IMG/VR virus record: IMGVR_UViG_3300035224_000527
Coordinates: 1-22,212 of that record
Length of the DNA stretch: 22,212 bases
Origin: a virus
Strand: one strand, 5' to 3'
Position numbers and translations under genes: made by a program. The notes below the pieces were generated by a model. The model did not search any database, was not told the origin of the DNA, and was given only the letters and a program-made list of their open reading frames with translations. Within the stretch, counting starts at the first letter, position 1. Each line of letters starts with the position of its first letter. Below are positions 1 to 11,800 of the stretch, one piece after another.

Positions 1-342
1 CGGAAGGATTTAAACCTTTTGAAGGATGAAAATGCGATTAAGAGGTCACTCCTTAATCTTTTTTCTTACAGAAAGGGTGAAAAGTTTTTTAATGCTAGTT
101 TTGGTAGTGGAATTCCTGAATTGTTATTTGATCCATTTGATTTTGTTACTGCTGGATCAATAAAAACTGAGATAGAAAATTTAATTACTTTATATGAACC
201 CAGAATTAATCTTATTGAGGTAGTTTTGGATTTGAATGAAGATCAATACGAGTATGATATTCAAGTAATTTATAGTATTCCTGATACAGATCCTCAGATC
301 TTCACCACTTCGTTAACATTAACGTCATCATCAAAGATATAA
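1..342 (+). CDS. 25: gp25-like baseplate wedge subunit (5' partial)
   Basis: This is a small GPW/gp25-family protein of contractile tail baseplates. In T4, gp25 sits at the inner wedge next to gp6 and the first sheath ring and helps start sheath polymerisation. The visible part is 113 codons. The N-terminal part shows a helix and glycine pattern typical of the family (AIKRSLLNLF, then RKGEKFF and FGSGIPELLFDPFD), followed by a helix and the diagnostic YEPRINLIEV strand and a C-terminal beta portion. A TTG at 19 could be read as a start, but the frame is open to base 1 (residues RKDLNL precede it) and those residues fit the family, so the true start is probably upstream of the window. T4 gp25 is about 132 residues, so roughly 15-25 residues are missing. 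The stop lies 3 bases before the gp6 ATG, which suggests translational coupling. The family call is firm; the start is unknown. Confidence 0.9.
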   Translation, partial: RKDLNLLKDENAIKRSLLNLFSYRKGEKFFNASFGSGIPELLFDPFDFVTAGSIKTEIENLITLYEPRINLIEVVLDLNEDQYEYDIQVIYSIPDTDPQIFTTSLTLTSSSKI

Positions 343-345
343 TCA

Positions 346-2196
346 ATGGCATTCGCACAAGTTAGTTCCCTAGATTACGCTGATATCAAATCTGCCTTGG
401 TTGATTACCTGAGGCGAAATACTGATTTTACAGATTATGACTTTGAAGGATCAACACTGTCTTCTATTGTTGACCTCTTAGCATACAACACTTATTATAC
501 TGCCTTCAATACTACGATGGCAGTTAATGAGAGTTTCTTGTCGTCTGCCTCTCTAAGAGACAATATTGTAAAAGTTGCCAAACAACTTGGATACAGTCCA
601 AAGTCAACAACTTCAGCAACAGCATTTCTTAAATTAAAAGTTGATTTTAGTAGTGTTGCGGCAGTTGACCAAAGATTAGTACCATCATTTCTTACTCTAA
701 AGAAAGGTAACTCTTTTATCTCATCAAATCCAGAAAATAGAACCGAAACATATCAATTCTCGACATTAGAAGATATTGTATCTCCAGTAACAAATAATAT
801 TGCATATATTTCAAATGTTTCATCAGATCAGTTGCAGGTAACTGAAGGGATTTACTTAAAATTTAATTATGTTGTAGATAATACAATTCCTAATCAAAAA
901 TTTATCATTCCTACTGCTAATGTAGACACTGAAACTATTAAAGTAGTAGTAAGAGAAAATGCTGCTGCGTCTAAAACTGAAATTTTCACAAAAGTCGAGA
1001 ATATCCTTGACGTAACTGCAGTTGATAAAGTATTCTTCGTTCAGGAGACTGATGATGCTAGATATGAATTAATTTTTGGCGATGATGTATTGGGCAAGAA
1101 AGTTACTGACGGACAGATCGTTGAAATTACATATATTGCATCATCCGGTAAGTCTGCAAATAAATTAAAGAATTTCGTTTTCTCCGGTGAAATTTATGAT
1201 GAAGATTTAAAACGAGTTCTAACAGGTATTACAACAACAGTTGTAGTTGGTTCCGAAGGTGGTGATGATATTGAAGATAATGAAGTAATCAGAAAAAATG
1301 CTCCTGCATTCTACTCCTCACAAAATAGAGCAGTAACACTAGAAGATTATAAGGTAATTACACAAAGACTTTACTCATCAATTGCTGATATTATTGTATA
1401 TGGTGGTGAAACTGAAGAACCACCTGAGTATGGTCGTGTAAAAATTGCTATTAAACCAAAATATAGCGATATTTTAAGTAATTCCACTAAAAGAGATATT
1501 ATTAGTAAACTTAAGAAGTACACAGTTGCTTCTGTCACTCCAATTATTGTTGATCCATCGATTGTTGACGTAGTTTTAAGAACTAAAATTTATTATAAGC
1601 AAACTGAAACTAATTTAACATCCGAGCAAATAAGAAATGTCGCAATTCAAAATCTAACACAATATAGAGACACTAATAACATTAGTAAGTTTGGTGGGAT
1701 TGTTAGAAAAAGTAAAATCACCACAGTTATTGATGCTTCGGAAAGTTCAATTGCGGGTAATGTTACTGAGTTTATATTAAGGAAAAAATTAGTACCAGCA
1801 CTTAATACGGTAGCTCAATATTTGTTGTGTTATGTAAATGAGTTCCAAACATCATGTATTGGAAAAACTACAATTACAAGTTCCAAATTTAGGACTGTAA
1901 ATTATCCAAATGATGATTCATTCATGGAAAATACTGAGGATGGTGCAATTAGAATATATACTATTGATTCTGCTACTGCATCCAAGAAAATTTTAGTTGA
2001 AAATGCAGGAACTGTTGATTTTACTAATGGCAAAGTGAATATAAATTCAATTCAATTTGTTAGCGGCAGTAATGAAGACAATGAAATCTTTATTAGTGCT
2101 ACACCACTTAATGATGATGTGAGTGCGGTGAGAGAAGTATACTTAAATCTCTCAATAGAAGATAGCATTCTCCAGGTATTCCAAGAAACAGCATAA
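346..2196 (+). CDS. 6: gp6-like baseplate wedge subunit (Baseplate_J family)
   Basis: This 616-residue protein is close in length to T4 gp6 (about 660). gp6 dimers form the continuous inner ring of the baseplate, holding the wedges together and driving the hexagon-to-star change. The N-terminal helical region (residues about 9-85) has the pattern conserved in T4-like marine phages: LDYADIKSALVDYLR, then DYDFEGS, LLAYNTYY, NESFL and a RDN..K.A..LGY motif. The Baseplate_J signature follows at about residues 313-375: NAPAFYSSQNRAVTLEDY, then a beta segment YGRVKIAIKPK. The C-terminal half is mixed alpha/beta and beta-rich and is less conserved. The ATG lies 3 bases after the gp25 stop and no Shine-Dalgarno match is obvious, so coupling to upstream translation is likely. 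The stop is followed by one base and then the ATG of the gp7-like gene. Identity is well supported by motif, size and gene order. Confidence 0.93.
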   Translation: MAFAQVSSLDYADIKSALVDYLRRNTDFTDYDFEGSTLSSIVDLLAYNTYYTAFNTTMAVNESFLSSASLRDNIVKVAKQLGYSPKSTTSATAFLKLKVDFSSVAAVDQRLVPSFLTLKKGNSFISSNPENRTETYQFSTLEDIVSPVTNNIAYISNVSSDQLQVTEGIYLKFNYVVDNTIPNQKFIIPTANVDTETIKVVVRENAAASKTEIFTKVENILDVTAVDKVFFVQETDDARYELIFGDDVLGKKVTDGQIVEITYIASSGKSANKLKNFVFSGEIYDEDLKRVLTGITTTVVVGSEGGDDIEDNEVIRKNAPAFYSSQNRAVTLEDYKVITQRLYSSIADIIVYGGETEEPPEYGRVKIAIKPKYSDILSNSTKRDIISKLKKYTVASVTPIIVDPSIVDVVLRTKIYYKQTETNLTSEQIRNVAIQNLTQYRDTNNISKFGGIVRKSKITTVIDASESSIAGNVTEFILRKKLVPALNTVAQYLLCYVNEFQTSCIGKTTITSSKFRTVNYPNDDSFMENTEDGAIRIYTIDSATASKKILVENAGTVDFTNGKVNINSIQFVSGSNEDNEIFISATPLNDDVSAVREVYLNLSIEDSILQVFQETA

Positions 2197-2197
2197 A

Positions 2198-2893
2198 ATG
2201 AATTTTAACAAATTAACTATCTCAGACTTAGTAGATCAGCAACTACCAGAGTTTGTTGTCAACGAATTTCCTACATTTGTAAAATTCTTTGAGGAATACT
2301 ATAAATCATTAGAATTATCCGGTGGTCTTCTTGACATCACCAATAATTTCCTTGATTATAAAAATATTGACAATTTAAGAAAATATAATCTTGTTACGAC
2401 CTATAAATTGCAGCAAGCAATTTCCACTACTGATGATACCATTGTTTTAGACAGTCTTGATGGTCTTCCTTCTGAAAATGGATTGATCAGCATAGGTAAT
2501 GAGATTATTCTTTATGAGACAGTCAATTTATCGTCTAGAACGCTCTTAAATTGTAAAAGAGGATATACAGCAACAACTAAGTTTGATGGCACTGCTACGA
2601 CCGTAGAGAGCACTGTAGCAGCATCTCACCGACCAGATGATACTGTAACCAATTTATCAAATCTTGTTCTATTTCTTATCTTAAGAAATTACGAACATCA
2701 ATATCTTGCTGGTTTCCCATTCGAGAATATTTCTTCTAGTATTGATAAAGATACTTTAATAACAAATATTAAAGATTTTTATAATTACAAGGGAACCGAT
2801 ATTTCAATTGAGTTTTTATTCAGAGCTTTATTTGACGAAGAAATTACGGTAAAATATCCAAAAGATTATGTAATCAAAGCTTCTTATTCAGAT
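2198..2893 (+). other. gp7-type wedge-core module at N-terminus of giant protein
   Basis: Residues 1-232 of the giant protein carry the only part I can relate to T4 gp7: an aromatic helix FFEEYYKSLE and a helix-strand unit around YNYKGTDISIEFLFRALFDEE. A GFP/E.I.Y module (residues about 75-145) is inserted between the two halves. In T4 gp7 the matching motifs lie in the last third of the protein. The comparison is from memory, not an alignment run. Confidence 0.65.
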
Positions 2894-5800
2894 TTTACTG
2901 TTGATGATATTATTAAAGTAGAGGCAATTGAAGGAGACCCATATGATCTTATTGGAAATGAATTAAATCAAACTGATGCTAGTGGAGTATTGACATCTAG
3001 TGCTGTAATTGATGAAATTTTAATTAATAATATTTCAAATTATGCTTCTGCCAATAAAAATGTTTATGAGTGCAGGCTAAACGTTCTTAATCAACAATTT
3101 TTTCAAATTCCTAGAGAAACTATTCTTAGAGGAGTTTCATCATCTACAGATTCTGTAATTACCGTTGATAGCACAATTGGATTTCCTCAGTTAAATGGAA
3201 TTATCCAAATCGATGATGAAGTTATTACTTATCGATATAAAACGTTCAATCAATTTATTGATTGTGGAAGAGGGGTTTTTAATACTGTTGCTGTTAATCA
3301 TGCAGATTTAAGTGATGTTAGAACTACCGAATTTCTTTTTGGATACAGTGATGGTATAGAACTTGAATCAAATAAAGTATCCATGAGGTTACTTGGTGTT
3401 TCTTCTAGTGTTACTGTAGATGATGGTGGTGCTTATTTTGAGGAATCTGAAAAGGTAGAGTTATCACCTGATGGAGATATTGATTCTAGACAACAATTTA
3501 CAACATGGATTAAAAATGAAACCGGAACTCTCTCAAGTAGTTCTGATGTTCAGATAAACAATAATGTTAGCACCATTACCACTGAAATATCAAATATTTA
3601 CAAAGATGATAATTATGTTTATCTTGTTTCTTCTGGACTTCCTGTACATCCCATCGGATCATTTATTGGGACTGGATTTAGGGTAAATAATCAAAATCTT
3701 TTAAAGGTAATTCCACTTTCAACTGAAAAAAATACTCAAGTTCAATTTACTGGGAATAAAGCAGTTGGTTTGTTTATTAATGGTGTAGAAGCATTTAGTT
3801 CTCAGGATTATGAAGATATTTCATTCGGTAATATCGAAAGTGTTGAAATTATCCAAAAAGGATTTGGTTTCGAGACTGATATTCAACCTGTATTCAGAGT
3901 AGCGAATGCTTCCGGTACAGGTGCTACATTTAATGCGAATATTATAGACGGAAAAGTATTTTCAGTATCAGTAGTAAATGGCGGAAACGGGTATACTCAA
4001 AATCAATCATTAGAAGTTACATATGGTTTTAACGGCACCGCAACAATTGCTAATGATGCAGATATCATCAATGGTTCCATTAAAACAATTACAGTAACTA
4101 ATCCAGGTCAAGATTATGTTGCCACACCTAATGTAGAAATTATTGATAGCACTGGTAAAGGAACAGGTGCTTTCGCTATTGCTGAAATAACTAATAATCA
4201 GTTGACTGGTATAATTGTCCTTAATGGAGGTGTTGATTACAGTGACAAAAATACTATCACTGTAAGGATTGTTTCTAAAGGTACTGGTGTTGTTGCCAAT
4301 GCTGTAGTTAAAAAATGGTCTTTTGATAGAGTATTTAAGACAAAAAACTCTATTGACATAAATGGCAACTGGGCACTTGCTCAAACAATTAAATCTGATA
4401 CTGGTAATGGTTATCTGTATCCAAGTAGAAATATTGCGTATAATCTTCAGTATGCATATCCATCAAATCCAAAAATTCTTAGACATTCACTATCTGATAA
4501 TGTTCAGGGTGTAAATGCTAACTATGATGAAAAAACATCTGGATTTGTTCACTCTCCTATTCTAGGATGGGCGTATGACGGAAATCCAATCTATGGTCCT
4601 TATGGATATCTTAGTCCAACTGTTCCTGCTAATGGTATTTCTAGACAAACCAGTTCTTATGCATTGAAAACTGCTGCAGAAGCTACTAGACCTAGCGTAG
4701 TAAAATATCCCCTAGGTTCTTTTATCAATGACTATGAGTTCATTCAAGGATCTGGAAGTCTTGATATCAATAATGGTCGTTTTTGCATCACTCCAGAATA
4801 TCCTGAAGGAAGATATTGTTACTTCATTACAGTAGATACTTTTGGTGGTGGTGTTTATCCATATATTATTGGAAAGACATATTATTCTGTTCCTTCAGAA
4901 AATAATTTCAATATTGAGTTCAATCAACAAAATGAAGATAATTTACCGAAAGAAGTAAGAAGAATTAGGAGTTCTTCTACTCCAAGTAAAGGTTTTGATG
5001 CTATTTTATCAGTATCTAATGTCGAAAGAGGAACTATTGATGATTTCGTTGTTAATGAAAGCGAAAGTGTATTCAAAGTATTAGATTCTTTATACATTGA
5101 CAATAACGACACTGAAGGTTCTAGGGCATTTGGTAGAGTTGGATCAGTTAAAGGTGAAAATGTAACTACACTATCATATCAAGTTGCTTCGGGATCCACC
5201 ATTCCATCAACAAATGGAATTCCTGATGCCCCATGGCCTTCTGAAATTAGTGCCCCTCAATATACAGATACCAAATATGATGTAACTGTAGAAACTTCAA
5301 CACCACATTTATTATCTGATCATGATATTGTTACACTAGCATTAGATAGACAAGCAGTATCATTAACAAAAACTTTTAAAGTAAGAGTATCTAATTATCA
5401 GACAGTAAATTATACAGCTCCTGTTGTTGAAAGTTTCTTAGTTGTTGATGTTGCTTTCAACCAAACGACCATTAACGTAGATAACTCTGATGATTATAGA
5501 GAAAATGATTATCTAAAACTTAATGATGAAATTTTAAAAATTGTTTCGATTGATTATAATTCAGACCAAATTACTGTTGAAAGAACTCAGTTTGGATCTC
5601 CGTTAAGATTACATGCAGCTACTAACAAAGTAGAACTTTATATACCCGATGATCAACCAGATTACAGAATAACTGTAGGGTCGGCAATCACCAGTAGTGG
5701 TGTTTCAGGAACAATTTATAGTATTGATAAAGAAAATTCTGTTATTGAAATAAGAGTTGGTTCAGGTACGCTTACAAATTCAAGTGTTCTTACAGATACA

Positions 5801-8800
5801 TCTTCACCAACAGGAAGAACTATTAATGTAAGTAGTGTAGGAAGCACTCAAATTTATTGGGAATTTGATCCTACTGGAACTGGCAATCATTATGTTCGTG
5901 ATTTGGCTTTTAGATTAATTAGAGGAACTCAATATACTTTTGATACTAGTGATGGAAGTATTTTTGGGTATAGTTTAATTTTCTCTGAAGATTCAGCAAA
6001 TATCAATACTGTCACAGGTGTAACCTCTGTTGGAACTCCAGGAACTTCTGGATCATCAGTAACTATCACAAAAGATGCATTATTGAACTTTAATGTTTCT
6101 AGAGTATATTATTATGAGCAAAACGGTCAAATTCTCAACAATAAAACATTTTTCTCAGTCCTTACATTTCCTGATGGCGTTAAAACAATTAAAGTTGTTA
6201 ATGACAATAGTTTTAAATTCACTATTTCTGAACAACCCGAAGAGACTACTTATACAAATTTAATTTCATATACCACAACTTCACAAACTAGTATCGGTGC
6301 AATTAATACTGTCACAGTAGTTGATGGTGGTGAAGGTTATAAAAAACTTCCAAAAATTTCTGGAATTATTCATACTGAATTAGATGCAGCAAATTTAACA
6401 TATTCAATTACTGGTGGTTCATTCGATGATACATTCAGTGTTTTAAATCCAGGAAATAGATATTCAAGTAATACAGAAATTATTGTCAATACTCTCACTG
6501 GTAGTGGAGCAGTTTTAACACCAACGATTGTAGGTGGTAAAATTATTTCAGTAAAGGTTACTGTTGCTGGTAACGGATACGATGAAAATGATACTATCTC
6601 AATAATTGATACTGGTGCTAAAATTTTCCCAATCAGTGATAGTATTGGTAGAATTAAAACTATTAGATTTAATAATAGTGGAAGTCAGTTTAATCCTGAT
6701 AGAACATTCTCCAAATCTTTAGTATTCAAACAAAAAGTAATTATTACCGGTATTGCTGGCGGTGTTTATAAACTTTCAGAAAATATAACATCTTCAGGTG
6801 GATTATCCGCTAAGATCGAAAAAATAAGAGAAATTGGTGTTGATATTTACTTACTTGATTTAAAAATTAACTCAGGGGCTCCTAAAGTAGGTGACACACT
6901 TACTGGTTCTGTTTTACAGGTAACTTCTACAATTTACTCAGTAACAAATCCAGATGTTATTGGAAATATTGCTGGATTTATTTCAAAAGTTGGTTTCTTT
7001 GATTCTGATTTAGGTAAAATTAGTGCTTCATCACAAAAAATTACTGATAGTTATTATTATCAAGATTTCTCCTATGTCATTAGAAGTACAAAATCTCTAA
7101 GTGATTATAAGAAATATGTTGATGAAACAACACATCCACTTGGTTTTAAATTATTTGGTGAGGTATCTGTAGAGAATGATGTTGACTTTGCGGATACTGT
7201 AACAGGAAATGCATTTAGTATCGGTCTTGCTGACGATCATTCTGCCAATGAAGTTATTATTACATTACCTAATGTAAATGTAGAATCAGATATTGTTTTC
7301 AAAAAATATGAAATTTCTACACTCAAGACAGCTAATTTAAAGGCTTATCGTGGTATAGGAGCTGCTCGTCTTAATTTCTTGGACAATCAAATTGAAGCGG
7401 TGCAAATGGCAGATCTTTCTGCTGATCTTGATGCTAGCACTCAAACATATACCTTGACTACACAGGATGGTAATTTTCCATTAGATACTTTCAATACATC
7501 TATACTTCTTTCATTGAATGATGTATTCCAGGAACCATTCCAAACATCTACTGTAAGTGGAATTAGTTACTCTGGTGGAATTGCAACTATTACTACTTCT
7601 GCAGATCATAATTTAGCAACTACATCAGCAGGTCAGACATATCCTAATCAAAAATATATTCATATCTCTGATGTAACTAATACCGGCAATTTAAATTTTA
7701 ATGATCAATTTGAGGTATACGATGTACCATCAACAACGTCAATCAGAGTTCTCTTTAATAATCCTAATGGTTTTCTGACAAATAATAATCCGGCAGTTTG
7801 TGCTGATGTTCAATCAACTATTGATAATTTAGTTAGTATTTTAACATATTATTTAAATAATCCATCTGTTGCACTACCCACAAACAACACAGGCGTTTGG
7901 TTAGATGAAGCATCATCAACTGTTGTTAGTGCTAATAGACATAGAGATGGCGCTAATTTAATTGATCTTAATAGATTTGAGATTATTGATAGAGCTAATG
8001 CAGAAATTTCCCTACAGTATCCTGATTTCTACTATCCAAATGATACTCAGACTAACGGATATAGCAGACAGAAAGATGCTTATAGATTAATTCAGCAAAA
8101 CCGTAAAGAATTGATCGACAGAGGTGCTGCTGAAATTGCAGTTCAATATCCTGATTTTGTATATCCTTTGGATCCTGCTACTGCAAGTGATTATCGTTTC
8201 AAGGATGCTTATAGACTAATCCAACAAAATCGTAAAGAAGTTGTTGACAGAGCAGCTGCTCAAATTGGTGTAAGTTTTCCTGATTATGTTTATCCTTTAG
8301 ATCCTGCTACTGCAAGTGATTATCGTTTCAAGGATGCTTATAGACTAATCCAACAAAACAGAACTGAGATTATTAATAATGCTTGGACAACTATGCAGGG
8401 GGGATCAAATCCTGCAGATGCTGCTGTAGAAACCAAGTGTAAGCGTGATATCGGATTGTTTATTGATTATACTTCACTTGACCTCGTTAATGGTGGTAAC
8501 GAGTATGCACGTAAATTTGCGTTACAGTATTTTGACGGCGCTGGAAATCCTCTTACAAATGGATTACTTGGTGAGGAGTTAGCATCAGTTGATGGATTTA
8601 CTGCTGCCAAGGATAACATGATCCTTGCATTTACCAATCAACTTACAATTACTGATACTACGATCACTGCAGATCCTGCTGGTGCTCCTCTATGTGCTAA
8701 CGTAACATCTGCTATTACAGTTCTTGCTGGTATTGTAAATGATGCTATTACAGCAGGATCTACTACCGGTCTTCCAGTAGAAACTATCGGGTCCGATACT

Positions 8801-11800
8801 ACGGGCGAAGGAAAGTGTAAGCGTGATCTTGGATTGTTTATTGATTACTCTTCTATTGATTTGGTAAATGGTGGTAATGAATATATCAGAAAATTTGTAT
8901 TACAATATTTTGATGGAGCAGGTTCACCTATTACTAATGGATTACTTGGAGAAGAAGCAGCATCAGTTGTAGCATTTAATTTTGCTCGCGATCAAATGAT
9001 CAAAGCATTTACTAATGAATTACTGATTAAAGATTTAACTATTACTGCTGATCCTGCTGGTGCTCCTTTATGTGCTAATGTAACTTCTGCTATTACAGTT
9101 CTTTCTGGTATTGCTACTTCCGCAATCACAGCAGGATCTATTGCAGGTCTTCCAGCAGAAACTATCGGTGCTGATACTACTGGTGAAGCAAAATGTAAGC
9201 GCGACCTTGGATTGTTTATTGATGCCGTATCACTAGATGTTCATACTGGCGGTAATGTATATGCTGTTAAATTCCTTAAAAAATATTTCAACGCTCAAGG
9301 AACAACATTTATCACAAATGGTCTTTCCGGTGAAATTCTAGAATCTAATACTGCGTTCAATAAAGTAAGAGATTTGATGAAGCAAGCAATTGTAAATCAA
9401 CTTCTGGTTAAGGATCTTACAATCACTTCTGCTAATGCAAATTATTGGGGGGATGCAGTCGGAACACCAACAGATGTCACGTATGATGCTAATACGGGCG
9501 TCTCAGTTATCACGATTGCTAATCATGGATTGTCTAATGGTGAAGATGTCAAGATCAGAGATAATGGATTGACGTTTATTTGTGAAATGGATGGTAGTGT
9601 TAAGGAGAAGTCTTATCCAAGACTTCTTGACGGCAATTCAAATACAGCAATGTCTGTTTCTAATGTTACTACAGATACATTTGAAATCAATGTTGGCACT
9701 TCACCTATTGTAAATTTCAATGTCAGTGATGCTACTTATACTCCTTCCACTGGAGATGTTGAGATTAATATTGGTACTCACTCATTACGCGCAGGAACAT
9801 CTATTAAACTTGCTGACGAAGCACTTACGTTCACCTGTGATTTTGACAACAATCAAACTCAGCATAGTTACCCCAAGACTGCTATTTTAAGTGAAACTGT
9901 CACAGATGCTTCTTATGATCCAATACTTGGTGTTCTCACTGTTACTGTTAAAAATCATGGATGGGAAAACGGAGATCTTATTAAATTTGATGATGACTCT
10001 CTAGTCTTTACTTGTGGAATGGATGGAAATGCTACTAACCACCCATACCCTCGTTCTAGTGATCCATTCAGTGGTAAGTGGATACCCATTTACGCTGTAA
10101 CAGGAAATACTTTTAGGGTTGCGGTAGGAGTTTCATCTAATACTTCTACACATACATTTGTCAGTGCAGTCGAAGACGGATTGAAGAAGAAAAAAGATAA
10201 GACATACGATACTGCTGTAAATATTGTCACAGTCACAGCAGATACAATTACCATTAACGTAGGTAGTTCAACGGATACATCAGCACATACATTTATTTCT
10301 GCTGTTCCGAATGCTGTTATTTCTGGTGCTGATTATCAGCATACATTTATAAGAGCAGTTACCGATGCTATTGTCAAAACACAAGTCAGTTCTCCTGTTT
10401 CAAATAACAGTGATGACGCATGTGCTGATATTAAATCGAATATTGATACTCTTGTCGAAATCGTAACAATATACTTAACACAAGGATCGTTAACTTTCCC
10501 AAGTGCTTTACCAATACAATCTGTGAGAGTTCCTTCTGCTGGCGAAGCAAAATGCAAGAGAGATTTAAGTCTAATTGTTGATTCTGTTATTAGTGACATG
10601 AGAACAGGTGGTAATTCCAATATCAGAAGTTCTACTAAAAAATATTTGGATGGAGCTGCTTTATTAAGTAATGGTCTTGCGGGTGAAATAGATGAATCCA
10701 TCACTGCTTTCAATAAGGCAAGGGATCTGATGAAACTTGCAATCGCTAACCAACTTTATATTCAAGATTTAACTATCTTACCTGATTTCCTTACTACTTC
10801 AGGAACCATCGAGGCATCGAGTCTCACCAATTCTATTTTCACCGAAGGTCAGTTTGAATATTCTAATGCGATACTTAAACTATATGAAACTGTAGCAGAA
10901 GGAACTGTATTCCATAGTACTTTCTTCAAATTTGTTTCCGCTGGAGATGATAACCGATATTCATATAAACTAAAAAATATCTTATTTGATGGAGTTAGTA
11001 AAGACTATCCGTTATATAAAATTAATGGCACTAATGTCACTACGGAGGCAGATGAAAATCTATTAGTGTTTATTGATGGTGTTCTTCAACTTCATGGAGA
11101 ATCTTATACCATTGATAGAAGTGTAAATCCTAATGTAATTAAATTTACTGATGTAATAGAAAAAGACAGACACTTCTTCTCGTATACATTCAGTAAGTAT
11201 AAAGTCTTAAACAACTTTGCAGATAAATTTAATTCTAGTGCAAAATCATTTGAATTTGCGTTTGGAGAGGACAACATTCTTCCTCCAGATGATCATCAAA
11301 TGTTGGTGATGCTTGATGGTATTCCTCAAGTAGAAGGGTCTGCATACACTATTGTTGATAACGTAATTACATTTACTGAAGCACCTACTGCAGAAAAAGA
11401 ATGTTATGTATTGTATTTCTACGGAAAAGTCTTTGATAAAACTATTTCAATCTGGAATGGTGAAGTATTTGAAAACTTAGAATATATTGGTGATAATAGT
11501 CCTGAAGGATGTCAGTATTTAAATAAGGTTGCAAATACTGGCGATATTATTAAATCTGGGGATAAGATCAGAATTGATGGTGAATCAGTAAAAGAAATTA
11601 TTAGAGTTGAAGAAAGAGCACTCAAGAATACAGATAACTTAGTTTACACTGCATTAGTATACACCGATAATTCATATATTCGCGGTAAGAATGCTGTTGC
11701 TAATGCTGTAATAGATCCTAGTTCTACTATGGTTTCGGGTGGCAATCCAGTTGGCATTGATGGAACTGTAGGTGTTGAATTTGGAATGGGTATTCCTACA

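Larger units (their letters stand above)
7799..10790 (+). repeat. Nested repeat region: CA(D/N)V...CKRD helical cassettes
   Basis: Residues 1868-2864 are built from a cassette that begins with a C-A-(D/N)-(V/I)..(S/T).I..L helix and continues, after a linker, with KCKRD(L/I)(G/S)L..D, GGN......(K/R), TNGL.GE or SNGLAGE, and FN.(A/V)RD.M..A..NQL.(V/I)(K/Q)DLTI. CA codons are at 7799, 8693, 9071 and 10421; CKRD cysteines are at 8438, 8816, 9194 and 10553. The CA-to-CKRD spacing is 123 bases in the two adjacent copies, 132 in the last, and 639 in the first, where the 129-base repeats are inserted. Both cysteines persist in every copy, suggesting a structural role such as a paired thiol or metal site, which is inference. 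Confidence 0.85.

Noticed and set aside
2402-2409. TATAAATT, one base off the late promoter consensus
   Set aside because: It lies inside the start of the gp7-like coding region with no gene start nearby, and such near matches are expected by chance in AT-rich DNA.
4468-4900. An active enzyme domain (YHYH-like)
   Set aside because: No catalytic activity is established for this family, and the name-giving histidines are replaced, so no enzymatic function is claimed.
8161-8360. CRISPR-like direct repeats
   Set aside because: The repeats are contiguous 129-base units, stay in frame and encode a regular 43-residue protein repeat. There are no spacers and no cas genes.
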